Shown: positions 1 to 6,900 of the stretch, piece by piece
Layout: each line of letters begins with the position of its first letter
Position numbering within the stretch: position 1 is the stretch's first letter
NCBI RefSeq assembly: GCF_003143935.1
Contig: NZ_QFRX01000001.1
Location: 7,784,992 to 7,848,991, forward strand
Origin: Streptomyces sp. Act143
Lineage (GTDB): Bacteria > Actinomycetota > Actinomycetes > Streptomycetales > Streptomycetaceae
Reading direction: 5' to 3'
DNA: 64,000 nt
The notes under the pieces: generated by a model
Databases searched by the model: none
What the model was told of the DNA's origin: nothing
Seen by the model: the letters and a program-made list of their open reading frames with translations, nothing else
Position numbers and translations under genes: made by a program

Positions 1-362
1 TCGGCGTCTTCGCCGCCGAGCGCGGTGACGTGAAGAAGCTCCGGGGCTGGTTCATCGTCACCTTCATCATGGGTGCGATCTTCATCGGCGGTCAGGTGTT
101 CGAGTACACCGAGCTGGTCAAGAAGGACGGGCTCTCGCTCTCCTCCGACCCGTACGGCTCGGTCTTCTACCTGACCACCGGCTTCCACGGCCTGCACGTG
201 ACGGGCGGTCTCATCGCCTTCCTGCTGGTCCTCGGCCGCACCTACGCGGCGAAGAGGTTCACTCACGAGCAGGCGACGGCCGCCATCGTCGTGTCCTACT
301 ACTGGCACTTCGTCGATGTCGTCTGGATCGGACTCTTCGCCACGATCTACATGATCAAGTAG
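1..362 (+). CDS. ctaE: Cytochrome c oxidase subunit III, 3' part
   Basis: This is the C-terminal part of subunit III of the aa3-type cytochrome c oxidase in the cytoplasmic membrane. The reading frame is already open at base 3 and the true start lies upstream of the window. The visible 120 residues contain the family's late helices: one starting [12 protein letters not shown], the FHGLHVTGG segment with conserved histidines, and a final [10 protein letters not shown] helix ending near the stop. qcrC follows after an 80-nt gap, the usual actinobacterial ctaE-qcrCAB order, in which bc1 and aa3 form one supercomplex. The GTG at 30 is internal, not a start. Confidence 0.95.
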   Translation, partial: GVFAAERGDVKKLRGWFIVTFIMGAIFIGGQVFEYTELVKKDGLSLSSDPYGSVFYLTTGFHGLHVTGGLIAFLLVLGRTYAAKRFTHEQATAAIVVSYYWHFVDVVWIGLFATIYMIK

Positions 363-442
363 TCGGGCCCGTCCCGAGCGCATCCATCAGAAGCGCACTT
401 CCAGAAGCATCGACGCAGAAGATCCTGACACCGGGGTAATCC

Positions 443-1252
443 GTGAAAAAGCTCTCCGCACGACGACGCCATCCGCTGGCGGCGCTCGTCGTCCTACTCC
501 TCGCGCTGGCGGCCACTGGGGGGCTGTACGCCACGTTCGCGCCCGCGGACAAGGCCCAGGCCGATGAAACCGCCCAGTCCCTCACCATCGAGGAGGGCAA
601 GAAGCTCTACGCCGTGGGCTGCGCCAGTTGCCACGGCACCGGTGCTCAGGGCACCACCGACGGCCCGAGCCTCATCGGCGTCGGCGCCGCGGCCGTGGAC
701 TTCCAGGTCGGCACCGGCCGTATGCCGGCCCAGCAGCCGGGCGCGCAGGTCCCGCGCAAGAAGGTCATCTACACGCAGGCCGAGATCGACCAGCTCGCCG
801 CGTACATCTCCTCCCTGGGCGCCGGTCCGGTCGTCCCGACGAAGAACCAGTACAGCCCGGAGGGCGCGGACATCGCCAAGGGTGGCGAGCTGTTCCGCAC
901 CAACTGCGCGCAGTGCCACAACTTCACCGGCAAGGGCGGTGCGCTGACGCACGGCAAGTTCGCGCCGAGCCTCGAGGGTGTCGACCCGAAGCACATCTAC
1001 GAGGCCATGCAGACCGGCCCGCAGAACATGCCGTCGTTCCCCGACACCACGCTGTCGGAGCAGAACAAGAAGGACATCATCGCGTACCTCGACGCGGTCA
1101 ACGGTGACGACACCGAGAGCCCCGGCGGCCTCGAGCTGGGCGGCCTCGGCCCGGTCAGCGAGGGTCTCTTCGCGTGGGTGTTCGGACTCGGTGGCCTGAT
1201 CGCGATCGCCGTCTGGCTCGCCGCTCGGACCGCAAAGGCCAAGAAGTCATGA
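443..1252 (+). CDS. qcrC: Cytochrome bc1 complex di-haem cytochrome c subunit QcrC
   Basis: 269 residues. A basic N-terminus and one membrane helix (about residues 12-33) are followed by two cytochrome c domains outside the membrane, each with a haem c attachment motif (CASCH near residue 59, CAQCH near residue 158). A second hydrophobic helix close to the C-terminus (WVFGLGGLIAIAVWLAAR) re-anchors the protein. This two-haem, two-helix layout is specific to actinobacteria, where QcrC replaces soluble cytochrome c and hands electrons directly to the aa3 oxidase. The stop overlaps the qcrA start as ATGA, so translation is coupled. Confidence 0.97.
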   Translation: MKKLSARRRHPLAALVVLLLALAATGGLYATFAPADKAQADETAQSLTIEEGKKLYAVGCASCHGTGAQGTTDGPSLIGVGAAAVDFQVGTGRMPAQQPGAQVPRKKVIYTQAEIDQLAAYISSLGAGPVVPTKNQYSPEGADIAKGGELFRTNCAQCHNFTGKGGALTHGKFAPSLEGVDPKHIYEAMQTGPQNMPSFPDTTLSEQNKKDIIAYLDAVNGDDTESPGGLELGGLGPVSEGLFAWVFGLGGLIAIAVWLAARTAKAKKS

Positions 1253-2304
1253 GTAGCCAAGACATTCCAGAAGAGAACCTGCCCGCAGAGCAGGACGCCC
1301 ATGGCGCGGTAGGCGTCGCGGACGACAAGGACCCCTTCGCCGACCCCGGCCTGCCGCCGCACGAGCACCGGGTCCAGGACATCGACGAGCGGGCCGCCAA
1401 GCGGTCCGAGCGCACGGTGGCCATGCTGTTCACCCTGTCGATGCTGGCCACGATCGGCTTCATCGCCGCGTACGTGGGCGTCCCGCACGACAAGGCGATC
1501 TACGTCTTCCCGATCGGGCACATCAACGCGCTGAACTTCTCGCTCGGCCTGACCCTCGGTGTCGCCCTCTTCGCGATCGGCGCGGGCGCGGTCCACTGGG
1601 CCCGCACCCTGATGTCCGACGTGGAGATGGTCGACGAGCGTCACCCGATCGAGGCGTCTCCCGAGGTCCGCGAGAAGGTCTTCGACGACTGGAAGCAGGG
1701 CGCCAAGGAGTCCGCGCTCGGCCGTCGCAAGCTGATCCGCAACACCATGCTCGGCGCGCTCACCCTGGTGCCGCTCGCCGGTGTCGTGCTGCTGCGCGAC
1801 CTGGGCCCGCTGCCCGGGACCAAGCTCCGCCACACCATGTGGCGCAAGGGGCTCCAGCTCGTCAACATGAACACGAACGAGCCGCTGCGTCCCGAGGACG
1901 TCGCGGTGGGTTCGCTCACCTTCGCCAAGCCCGAGGGCCTGGAGGAGCACGACGAGGAGTTCCAGACCGAGATCGCCAAGGCCGCCCTGATGATCGTCCG
2001 CATCCAGCCGGACAACATCAAGGACAAGCGCGAGCTCGAGTGGTCGCACGACGGCATCGTGGCGTACTCGAAGATCTGCACCCACGTCGGTTGCCCGATC
2101 TCCCTGTACGAGCAGCAGACGCACCACGTGCTGTGCCCGTGCCACCAGTCCACCTTCGACCTGTCCGACGGCGCCCGGGTGATCTTCGGTCCCGCGGGCC
2201 ACGCCCTGCCGCAGCTGCGGATCGGCGTGAACGACGAGGGCTACCTCTACGCGCTCGGCGACTTCGAGGAGCCTGTCGGTCCTGCTTTCTGGGAGCGCGG
2301 ATGA
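1249..2304 (+). CDS. qcrA: Cytochrome bc1 complex Rieske iron-sulfur subunit QcrA
   Basis: 351 residues. The start is the ATG that overlaps the qcrC stop; in-frame sequence upstream is qcrC coding DNA. An acidic N-terminal tail is followed by three predicted membrane helices, the actinobacterial Rieske arrangement, rather than the single helix of other bacteria. The C-terminal domain carries both cluster-binding loops, CTHVGCP and CPCHQSTFD, with the two Cys and two His that bind the [2Fe-2S] centre. It passes electrons from quinol to QcrC. The stop overlaps the qcrB ATG, continuing the coupled operon. Confidence 0.97.
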   Translation: MSSQDIPEENLPAEQDAHGAVGVADDKDPFADPGLPPHEHRVQDIDERAAKRSERTVAMLFTLSMLATIGFIAAYVGVPHDKAIYVFPIGHINALNFSLGLTLGVALFAIGAGAVHWARTLMSDVEMVDERHPIEASPEVREKVFDDWKQGAKESALGRRKLIRNTMLGALTLVPLAGVVLLRDLGPLPGTKLRHTMWRKGLQLVNMNTNEPLRPEDVAVGSLTFAKPEGLEEHDEEFQTEIAKAALMIVRIQPDNIKDKRELEWSHDGIVAYSKICTHVGCPISLYEQQTHHVLCPCHQSTFDLSDGARVIFGPAGHALPQLRIGVNDEGYLYALGDFEEPVGPAFWERG

Positions 2305-3938
2305 GCACCAACGAGAACAACGCTTCCCGCGACCGCGGGAAGGCCCCGGCCGGCGAGAAGCTCGCCGACTGGGCCGACGGCCGGCTCGGGATCTACTCCC
2401 TGGCCAAGGCCAACATGCGCAAGATCTTCCCCGACCACTGGTCGTTCATGCTGGGTGAGATCTGCCTCTACAGCTTCATCATCATCATCCTCACGGGTGT
2501 GTACCTGACGCTGTTCTTCCACCCGTCGATGAACGAGGTGGAGTACCACGGCAGCTACGTCCCGCTGCAGGGACAGCTGATGTCCGAGGCGTTCAACTCG
2601 ACCATGCACATCTCCTTCGAGGTGCGCGGTGGTCTGCTGATCCGGCAGATCCACCACTGGGCGGCGCTGATCTTCCTCGCCGGCATGTTCGTGCACATGA
2701 TGCGCGTGTTCTTCACCGGCGCGTTCCGCAAGCCGCGTGAGGTCAACTGGCTGTTCGGCTTCCTGCTGTTCGTCCTGGGCATGTTCACCGGCTTCACCGG
2801 TTACTCGCTCCCGGACGACCTGCTCTCCGGCACCGGTGTCCGCTTCATGGAGGGCGCGATCCTGTCCGTGCCGATCGTCGGCACGTACCTGTCGTTCTTC
2901 CTCTTCGGCGGCGAGTTCCCGGGCGGCGACTTCGTGGCCCGCTTCTACTCGATCCACGTCCTGCTGCTGCCGGGCATCATGCTCGGCCTGATGGTGGCGC
3001 ACCTGATCCTGGTCTTCTACCACAAGCACACGCAGTACGCGGGCCCCGGCAAGAACAACAACAACGTGGTCGGCATGCCGCTGCTGCCGGTCTACACGGC
3101 CAAGGCCGGAGGCTTCTTCTTCCTGGTCTTCGGTGTCATCGCGGTCATCGCGGCCATCGCCTCGATCAACCCGATCTGGTCCCTGGGCCCGTACCGTCCG
3201 GACCAGGTGTCCACGGGCGCCCAGCCGGACTGGTACATGGGCTTCTCCGAGGGCCTGATCCGTGTCATGCCGGGCTGGGAGATCAACTTCTGGGGTCACA
3301 CGCTCGTCCTGGGCGTCTTCATCCCGCTGGTGATCTTCCCGCTGGTCCTGGTCGCGATCGCGGTCTACCCGTTCGTCGAGGCCTGGGTCACCGGCGACCG
3401 CCGCGAGCACCACATCCTGGACCGCCCGCGCAACGCCCCGACCCGTACGGCCTTCGGTGTCGCGTGGATCACCTGGTACATGATCCTGCTCGTCGGTGGT
3501 GGAAACGACCTGTGGGCCACCCACTTCCACCTGTCGATCAACTCGATCACCTGGTTCGTCCGCGTCGCGTTCTTCGTCGGCCCGGTCCTCGCGTTCATCG
3601 TCACCAAGCGGATCTGCCTCGGCCTCCAGCGCCGCGACAAGGACAAGGTGCTGCACGGCCGCGAGTCCGGCATCATCAAGCGCCTGCCGCACGGTGAGTT
3701 CATCGAGGTGCACGAGCCGCTCAGCCAGGACGCGCTGCACACGCTCACGGCGCACGAGCAGTACAAGCCGGCCGAGATCGGCCCGACGGTCGACGAGAAC
3801 GGCGTCGAGCGGAAGGTGAAGGGCTCCGAGAAGCTGCGCGTCAAGCTCAGCGAGGCGTACTACGGCGAGGAGTCGCAGATCGCCAAGCCCACCGTCGAGG
3901 AGTACAAGGAGATCACGAGCGGCCACGGCCACCACTGA
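2301..3938 (+). CDS. qcrB: Cytochrome bc1 complex cytochrome b subunit QcrB
   Basis: 545 residues starting at the ATG overlapping the qcrA stop. It is a polytopic membrane protein with haem-b region motifs such as RQIHHWAALIF and a later helix with HVLLLPG and HLILVFYHKH, plus the PDW-type quinol-site segment (QPDWYMGF). The family is the quinol-oxidising core of complex III. The C-terminus extends about 120 residues past the last helix as a charged cytoplasmic tail ending in GHGHH, as in other actinobacteria. It is the last gene of the operon and is followed by a perfect 17-bp hairpin. Confidence 0.97.
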   Translation: MSTNENNASRDRGKAPAGEKLADWADGRLGIYSLAKANMRKIFPDHWSFMLGEICLYSFIIIILTGVYLTLFFHPSMNEVEYHGSYVPLQGQLMSEAFNSTMHISFEVRGGLLIRQIHHWAALIFLAGMFVHMMRVFFTGAFRKPREVNWLFGFLLFVLGMFTGFTGYSLPDDLLSGTGVRFMEGAILSVPIVGTYLSFFLFGGEFPGGDFVARFYSIHVLLLPGIMLGLMVAHLILVFYHKHTQYAGPGKNNNNVVGMPLLPVYTAKAGGFFFLVFGVIAVIAAIASINPIWSLGPYRPDQVSTGAQPDWYMGFSEGLIRVMPGWEINFWGHTLVLGVFIPLVIFPLVLVAIAVYPFVEAWVTGDRREHHILDRPRNAPTRTAFGVAWITWYMILLVGGGNDLWATHFHLSINSITWFVRVAFFVGPVLAFIVTKRICLGLQRRDKDKVLHGRESGIIKRLPHGEFIEVHEPLSQDALHTLTAHEQYKPAEIGPTVDENGVERKVKGSEKLRVKLSEAYYGEESQIAKPTVEEYKEITSGHGHH

Positions 3939-3961
3939 TCGCTGCGCTCGCCACGCGCGCT

Positions 3962-4000
3962 GGAAGGGCCCCCGTCCGGTCTTCGGACGGGGGCCCTTCC
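3962..4000 (+). terminator. Terminator of the ctaE-qcrCAB operon
   Basis: Perfect 17-bp inverted repeat (left arm GGAAGGGCCCCCGTCCG) around a 5-nt loop GTCTT, 24 nt after the qcrB stop. There is no U-run, as is normal for Streptomyces terminators. Confidence 0.85.
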
Positions 4001-4073
4001 GCGTGCCCTGAGCTGGATAGGGTGGGGTCAAACGTCTGTTGAAGCAGGTTCTACGACACCCAGGAGCGGCCTT

Positions 4074-5138
4074 ATGAGCGCTGTGACCCCCGCTGGAGGC
4101 GACACCGCGGCGGGCCGTTCCTGGCCCGAGGTGCTGAACGCCCTGCTGTACGGCCAGGACCAGAGCGCCGACGCCACCGCCTGGGCGATGGACAAGATCA
4201 TGCGCGGTGAGGCGACCGACGCGCAGATCGCCGGGTTCGTGGTGGCGCTGCGCGCCAAGGGCGAGACCGTCGAGGAGATCACCGGGCTGGTCCAGGCGAT
4301 GTACGAGCACGCGAACGTCATCGAGGTGTCCGGGCGGACCGTCGACATCGTCGGCACCGGCGGCGACGGCGCCAAGACGGTGAACATCTCCACGATGTCC
4401 TCGCTCGTCGTGGCCGGCACCGGCGCGAAGGTCGTCAAGCACGGCAACCGGGCGGCCTCGTCGGCGTCGGGCTCCTCGGACGTCCTGGAGAAGCTGGGCG
4501 TCAACCTCGACCTCACCCCGCAGCGGGTGGCCGAGGTGGCCGAGGAGGCGGGCATCACCTTCTGCTTCGCCATCAAGTTCCACCCGGCGCTGCGTCACGC
4601 GGGCGCCGCCCGCGGTCAGTTGGGCATCCGCACGGTCTTCAACGCGCTCGGCCCGCTGACCAACCCCGCGAAGGTCAAGGCGCAGGCGGTGGGTGTCGCC
4701 GACCCGCGGATGGCTCCGATCGTCGCCGGAGTCTTCGCCGAGCGTGGCAACTCCTCCCTGGTCTTCCGCGGGGACGACGGCCTCGACGAGCTGACGACCA
4801 CCTCCACCTCCCGGGTGTGGATCGTCCGCGACGGCAAGGTCACCGAGGAGTCCTTCGACCCCCGTGACGTCGGGCTGGACCTGGTGCCGGTGGAGGCGCT
4901 GCGCGGCGGTGACCCGGCGTTCAACGCGGACGTGGCGCTGCGCCTGCTGAACGGTGAGACGGGTCCCGTGCGGGACGCCGTGCTGCTGAACTCGGCGGCG
5001 GCGCTCGTGGCGCTGGAGCCGACGGAGGCAACGCTGGCCGATCAGCTCCGTGCCGGAATGGCGAAGGCCGCGGAATCCATCGATTCCGGGGAGGCCAAGC
5101 GGGCGCTCGACCGCTGGGTGGCGGCCAGCAACCGCTGA
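4074..5138 (+). CDS. trpD: Anthranilate phosphoribosyltransferase
   Basis: 354 residues. TrpD joins anthranilate to PRPP to make phosphoribosyl-anthranilate, the second step of tryptophan synthesis, in the cytoplasm. The PRPP-binding glycine-rich loop [15 protein letters not shown] is near residue 88, followed by [21 protein letters not shown], and the late [11 protein letters not shown] motif is conserved. The length is normal for the family. It stands alone here, away from other trp genes apart from the trpE-trpG fusion 35 kb away, which fits scattered trp genes in Streptomyces. Its own terminator follows. Confidence 0.96.
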   Translation: MSAVTPAGGDTAAGRSWPEVLNALLYGQDQSADATAWAMDKIMRGEATDAQIAGFVVALRAKGETVEEITGLVQAMYEHANVIEVSGRTVDIVGTGGDGAKTVNISTMSSLVVAGTGAKVVKHGNRAASSASGSSDVLEKLGVNLDLTPQRVAEVAEEAGITFCFAIKFHPALRHAGAARGQLGIRTVFNALGPLTNPAKVKAQAVGVADPRMAPIVAGVFAERGNSSLVFRGDDGLDELTTTSTSRVWIVRDGKVTEESFDPRDVGLDLVPVEALRGGDPAFNADVALRLLNGETGPVRDAVLLNSAAALVALEPTEATLADQLRAGMAKAAESIDSGEAKRALDRWVAASNR

Positions 5139-5149
5139 GGTGTGACGCG

Positions 5150-5178
5150 GGGCGCAGTCCACGATGCGGACTGCGCCC
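5150..5178 (+). terminator. Terminator after trpD
   Basis: Perfect 11-bp stem GGGCGCAGTCC with its complement around a 7-nt loop, 11 nt after the trpD stop. It separates trpD from the riboswitch leader that follows. Confidence 0.8.
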
Positions 5179-5209
5179 TTGCGCGTCGAAGATCGTATGG
5201 CAGGATGCT

Positions 5210-5325
5210 GTACCAGGTCATGAGTGACAGTCATGAGGCCCCGGCCGACTGTCCGGCAACCCTCCGTCCGTGGCGGGGTGCCCCGGGTGAGGACCAGGCC
5301 GTAGGCAGTGAGGTCTACGGCAAGC
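5210..5325 (+). ncRNA. SAM-IV riboswitch (S-adenosylmethionine)
   Basis: The stretch matches the SAM-IV consensus that I know from actinobacteria: GGTCATGAGTGACAG at 5216, the CCCCGGCCGACTGTCCGGCAACCCTCC-type core around 5239-5265, GGGGTGCCCCGGGTGA at 5275, and GGACC closing P1 at 5291. It is followed by the extra P5 hairpin typical of type IV (GCCGTAG and CTACGGC as arms, 5298-5321). SAM-IV aptamers sit upstream of sulfur and methionine metabolism genes, here a cysteine-desulfurase-like enzyme. High SAM is expected to lower expression of the downstream gene. Confidence 0.92.
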
Positions 5326-5327
5326 GC

Positions 5328-5352
5328 GGACCCCTCGCGATACCAGGGGTCC
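5328..5352 (+). promoter_or_regulatory. Hairpin downstream of the SAM-IV aptamer, probable expression platform
   Basis: GGACCCCT and AGGGGTCC form a perfect 8-bp stem with a 9-nt loop directly after the aptamer. The following bases CCTGGTC (5351-5357) are also a perfect complement of GACCAGG (5292-5298), which holds the 3' strand of P1, so the hairpin and P1 cannot both keep all of their partners. That competition is what an expression platform needs. The assignment as terminator or anti-aptamer switch is inferred. Confidence 0.55.
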
Positions 5353-5372
5353 TGGTCGTCGAGGAGATTCCC

Positions 5373-5393
5373 GTGAGCAAGCGAATGCGATAG
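5373..5393 (+). CDS. Possible 6-residue leader peptide MSKRMR after the riboswitch
   Basis: GTG AGC AAG CGA ATG CGA TAG, preceded by a clear ribosome-binding site GAGGAG six bases upstream. It lies 20 nt past the riboswitch hairpin and 77 nt before the start of the aminotransferase. It contains no cysteine and ends in Met-Arg. It could be a small translated uORF taking part in control, or a chance open frame; expression is not shown by the sequence. Confidence 0.35.
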   Translation: MSKRMR

Positions 5394-5470
5394 GGCCGCC
5401 GAGCCCCGCCTCCGCGCACCCCTTTTCTCATCTTCAGCCGCTTTGCGCTGCCCTCTCACGGGAGTTCCCC

Positions 5471-6832
5471 ATGTCTGTCTCCACCGCTGCCGCCGCTCAG
5501 ACCATTTGTGCCCCGCTGCCCGTTCTCGGGCGAGATGTCACCGTCCCGCTCGTCACCGGTGGCGAGGTCACCTACGCCGCCCTCGACTACGCGGCCAGCG
5601 CCCCGGCCCTGCAGCGGGTGTGGGACGACGTGGCGGCGTACGCGCCCTACTACGGCAGCGTCCACCGCGGTGCCGGGTACCTGTCGCAGCTGTCGACCGA
5701 CCTGTTCGAGAACGCCCGCAGGACCGTCGCCGAGTTCCTGGACTGCCGTGCGGGCGACCAGGTCGTCTTCACCCGGTCCACCACCGACTCCCTCAACCTC
5801 CTCGCCGCCGCGCTGCCCGCCGACTGCCAGGTCTTCGTCTTCGAGACCGAGCACCACGCCTCGCTGCTGCCCTGGCGCGACGCCCGCGTCACCTGCCTCG
5901 ACGCGCCCCGCACCCACCAGCAGGCCGTGGAGACCCTGGAGAAGGCCCTCGCCGACCGCGACCCGTACGGTCCGGCCCTGGTCTGCGTGACCGGCGCCTC
6001 CAACGTCACCGGCGAGCTGTGGCCGGTACGCGAGCTGGCCGCCGCCGCCCATGCGCACGGCGCCCGGATCGTCCTCGACGCCGCCCAGCTCGCCCCGCAC
6101 CACGCGGTCTCCGTCGCGGACCTCGACGTCGACTGGGTCGCCTTCTCCGGCCACAAGCTGTACGCCCCCTTCGGCTCCGGCGTCCTCGCGGGCCGCGCCG
6201 ACTGGCTGACGGCGGCTGAGCCCTACCTCGCCGGCGGCGGCGCCAGCCGCAAGGTCACCCGGCGCGAGGACGGCGGCGTGGACGTGGAGTGGCACGAGAC
6301 CGCGGCCCGCCACGAGGCCGGCTCCCCGAACGTCATCGGCGCCTACTCCATCGCCTCGGCCTGCAAGGCGCTGACGGAGGCCGGCTTCGACACGCTGGTC
6401 GCCCGCGAGCAGTACCTGATCGAGAAGGTCCGCGCGGGCCTGGCCGAGGTCCCCGAGGTCCGCGTCCTCTCCCTCTTCGGCGACGACGCCCCCCGCGTCG
6501 GGGTGATCTCCTTCGTCGTCGACGGCTGGAACAGCTCCCACTTCGCCGCCGCCCTCTCCGCCGAGTACGGCATCGGCGTCCGCGACGGTCTCTTCTGCGC
6601 CCACCCCCTCGTCCGCACCCTGCTCGGCAGCGACCCGCAGACCCAGGGCGAGTGCGGCGCCCCCGAGGCCGCGCCCGGGGAGAAGTCCCTCAACGCCATC
6701 CGCGTCAGCTTCGGCGCGGGCACGCCGGACGAGCACGTCGAGCGGTTCGTGAACGCCGTGTGCGAGCTGGTGAGCGACGGCGCGAAGTGGCGGTACCGGA
6801 CGGAGGACGGGCGCTGCGTCTCGGCCGTCTGA
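5471..6832 (+). CDS. Class V aminotransferase / cysteine-desulfurase-like PLP enzyme
   Basis: 453 residues, fold type I PLP enzyme. Visible family features are the Schiff-base lysine in FSGHKLYAPFGSG (K229), LDAAQLAPH for the cofactor aspartate, and a cysteine in the RDGLFCAHP loop (C376), which aligns with the catalytic Cys loop of SufS-type desulfurases. It is longer than SufS (about 410) and has an N-terminal stretch of about 40 residues of its own. There are no suf genes beside it. The SAM-IV riboswitch ties it to sulfur, methionine or SAM balance, so a cysteine desulfurase, selenocysteine lyase or related C-S lyase is likely. The exact substrate is not known from sequence. Confidence 0.85.
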   Translation: MSVSTAAAAQTICAPLPVLGRDVTVPLVTGGEVTYAALDYAASAPALQRVWDDVAAYAPYYGSVHRGAGYLSQLSTDLFENARRTVAEFLDCRAGDQVVFTRSTTDSLNLLAAALPADCQVFVFETEHHASLLPWRDARVTCLDAPRTHQQAVETLEKALADRDPYGPALVCVTGASNVTGELWPVRELAAAAHAHGARIVLDAAQLAPHHAVSVADLDVDWVAFSGHKLYAPFGSGVLAGRADWLTAAEPYLAGGGASRKVTRREDGGVDVEWHETAARHEAGSPNVIGAYSIASACKALTEAGFDTLVAREQYLIEKVRAGLAEVPEVRVLSLFGDDAPRVGVISFVVDGWNSSHFAAALSAEYGIGVRDGLFCAHPLVRTLLGSDPQTQGECGAPEAAPGEKSLNAIRVSFGAGTPDEHVERFVNAVCELVSDGAKWRYRTEDGRCVSAV

Positions 6833-6858
6833 CCGGCTGACCGGGCATTGCCGATACC

Positions 6859-6894
6859 CTCCCCCTCGGACATGTTCGAGACGTCCAGGGGGAG
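6859..6894 (+). promoter_or_regulatory. Hairpin that would hide the ribosome-binding site of the kinase gene
   Basis: CTCCCCCTCGGAC (6859-6871) can pair with GTCCAGGGGGAG (6883-6894) with one bulged base. The right arm contains the GGGGGAG ribosome-binding site placed six bases before the GTG at 6901. If the transcript starts upstream, the site would be buried. A TACCCT box at 6855-6860 might instead start the RNA inside the left arm and prevent folding. Confidence 0.35.
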
Positions 6895-6900
6895 CGGAAA

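Noticed and set aside
2247-5459. A 1070-codon open frame on the minus strand across qcrB and trpD
   Set aside because: It is antisense to highly conserved genes, rich in Arg, Asp and His from GC-skewed codons, and has no domain or ribosome site.
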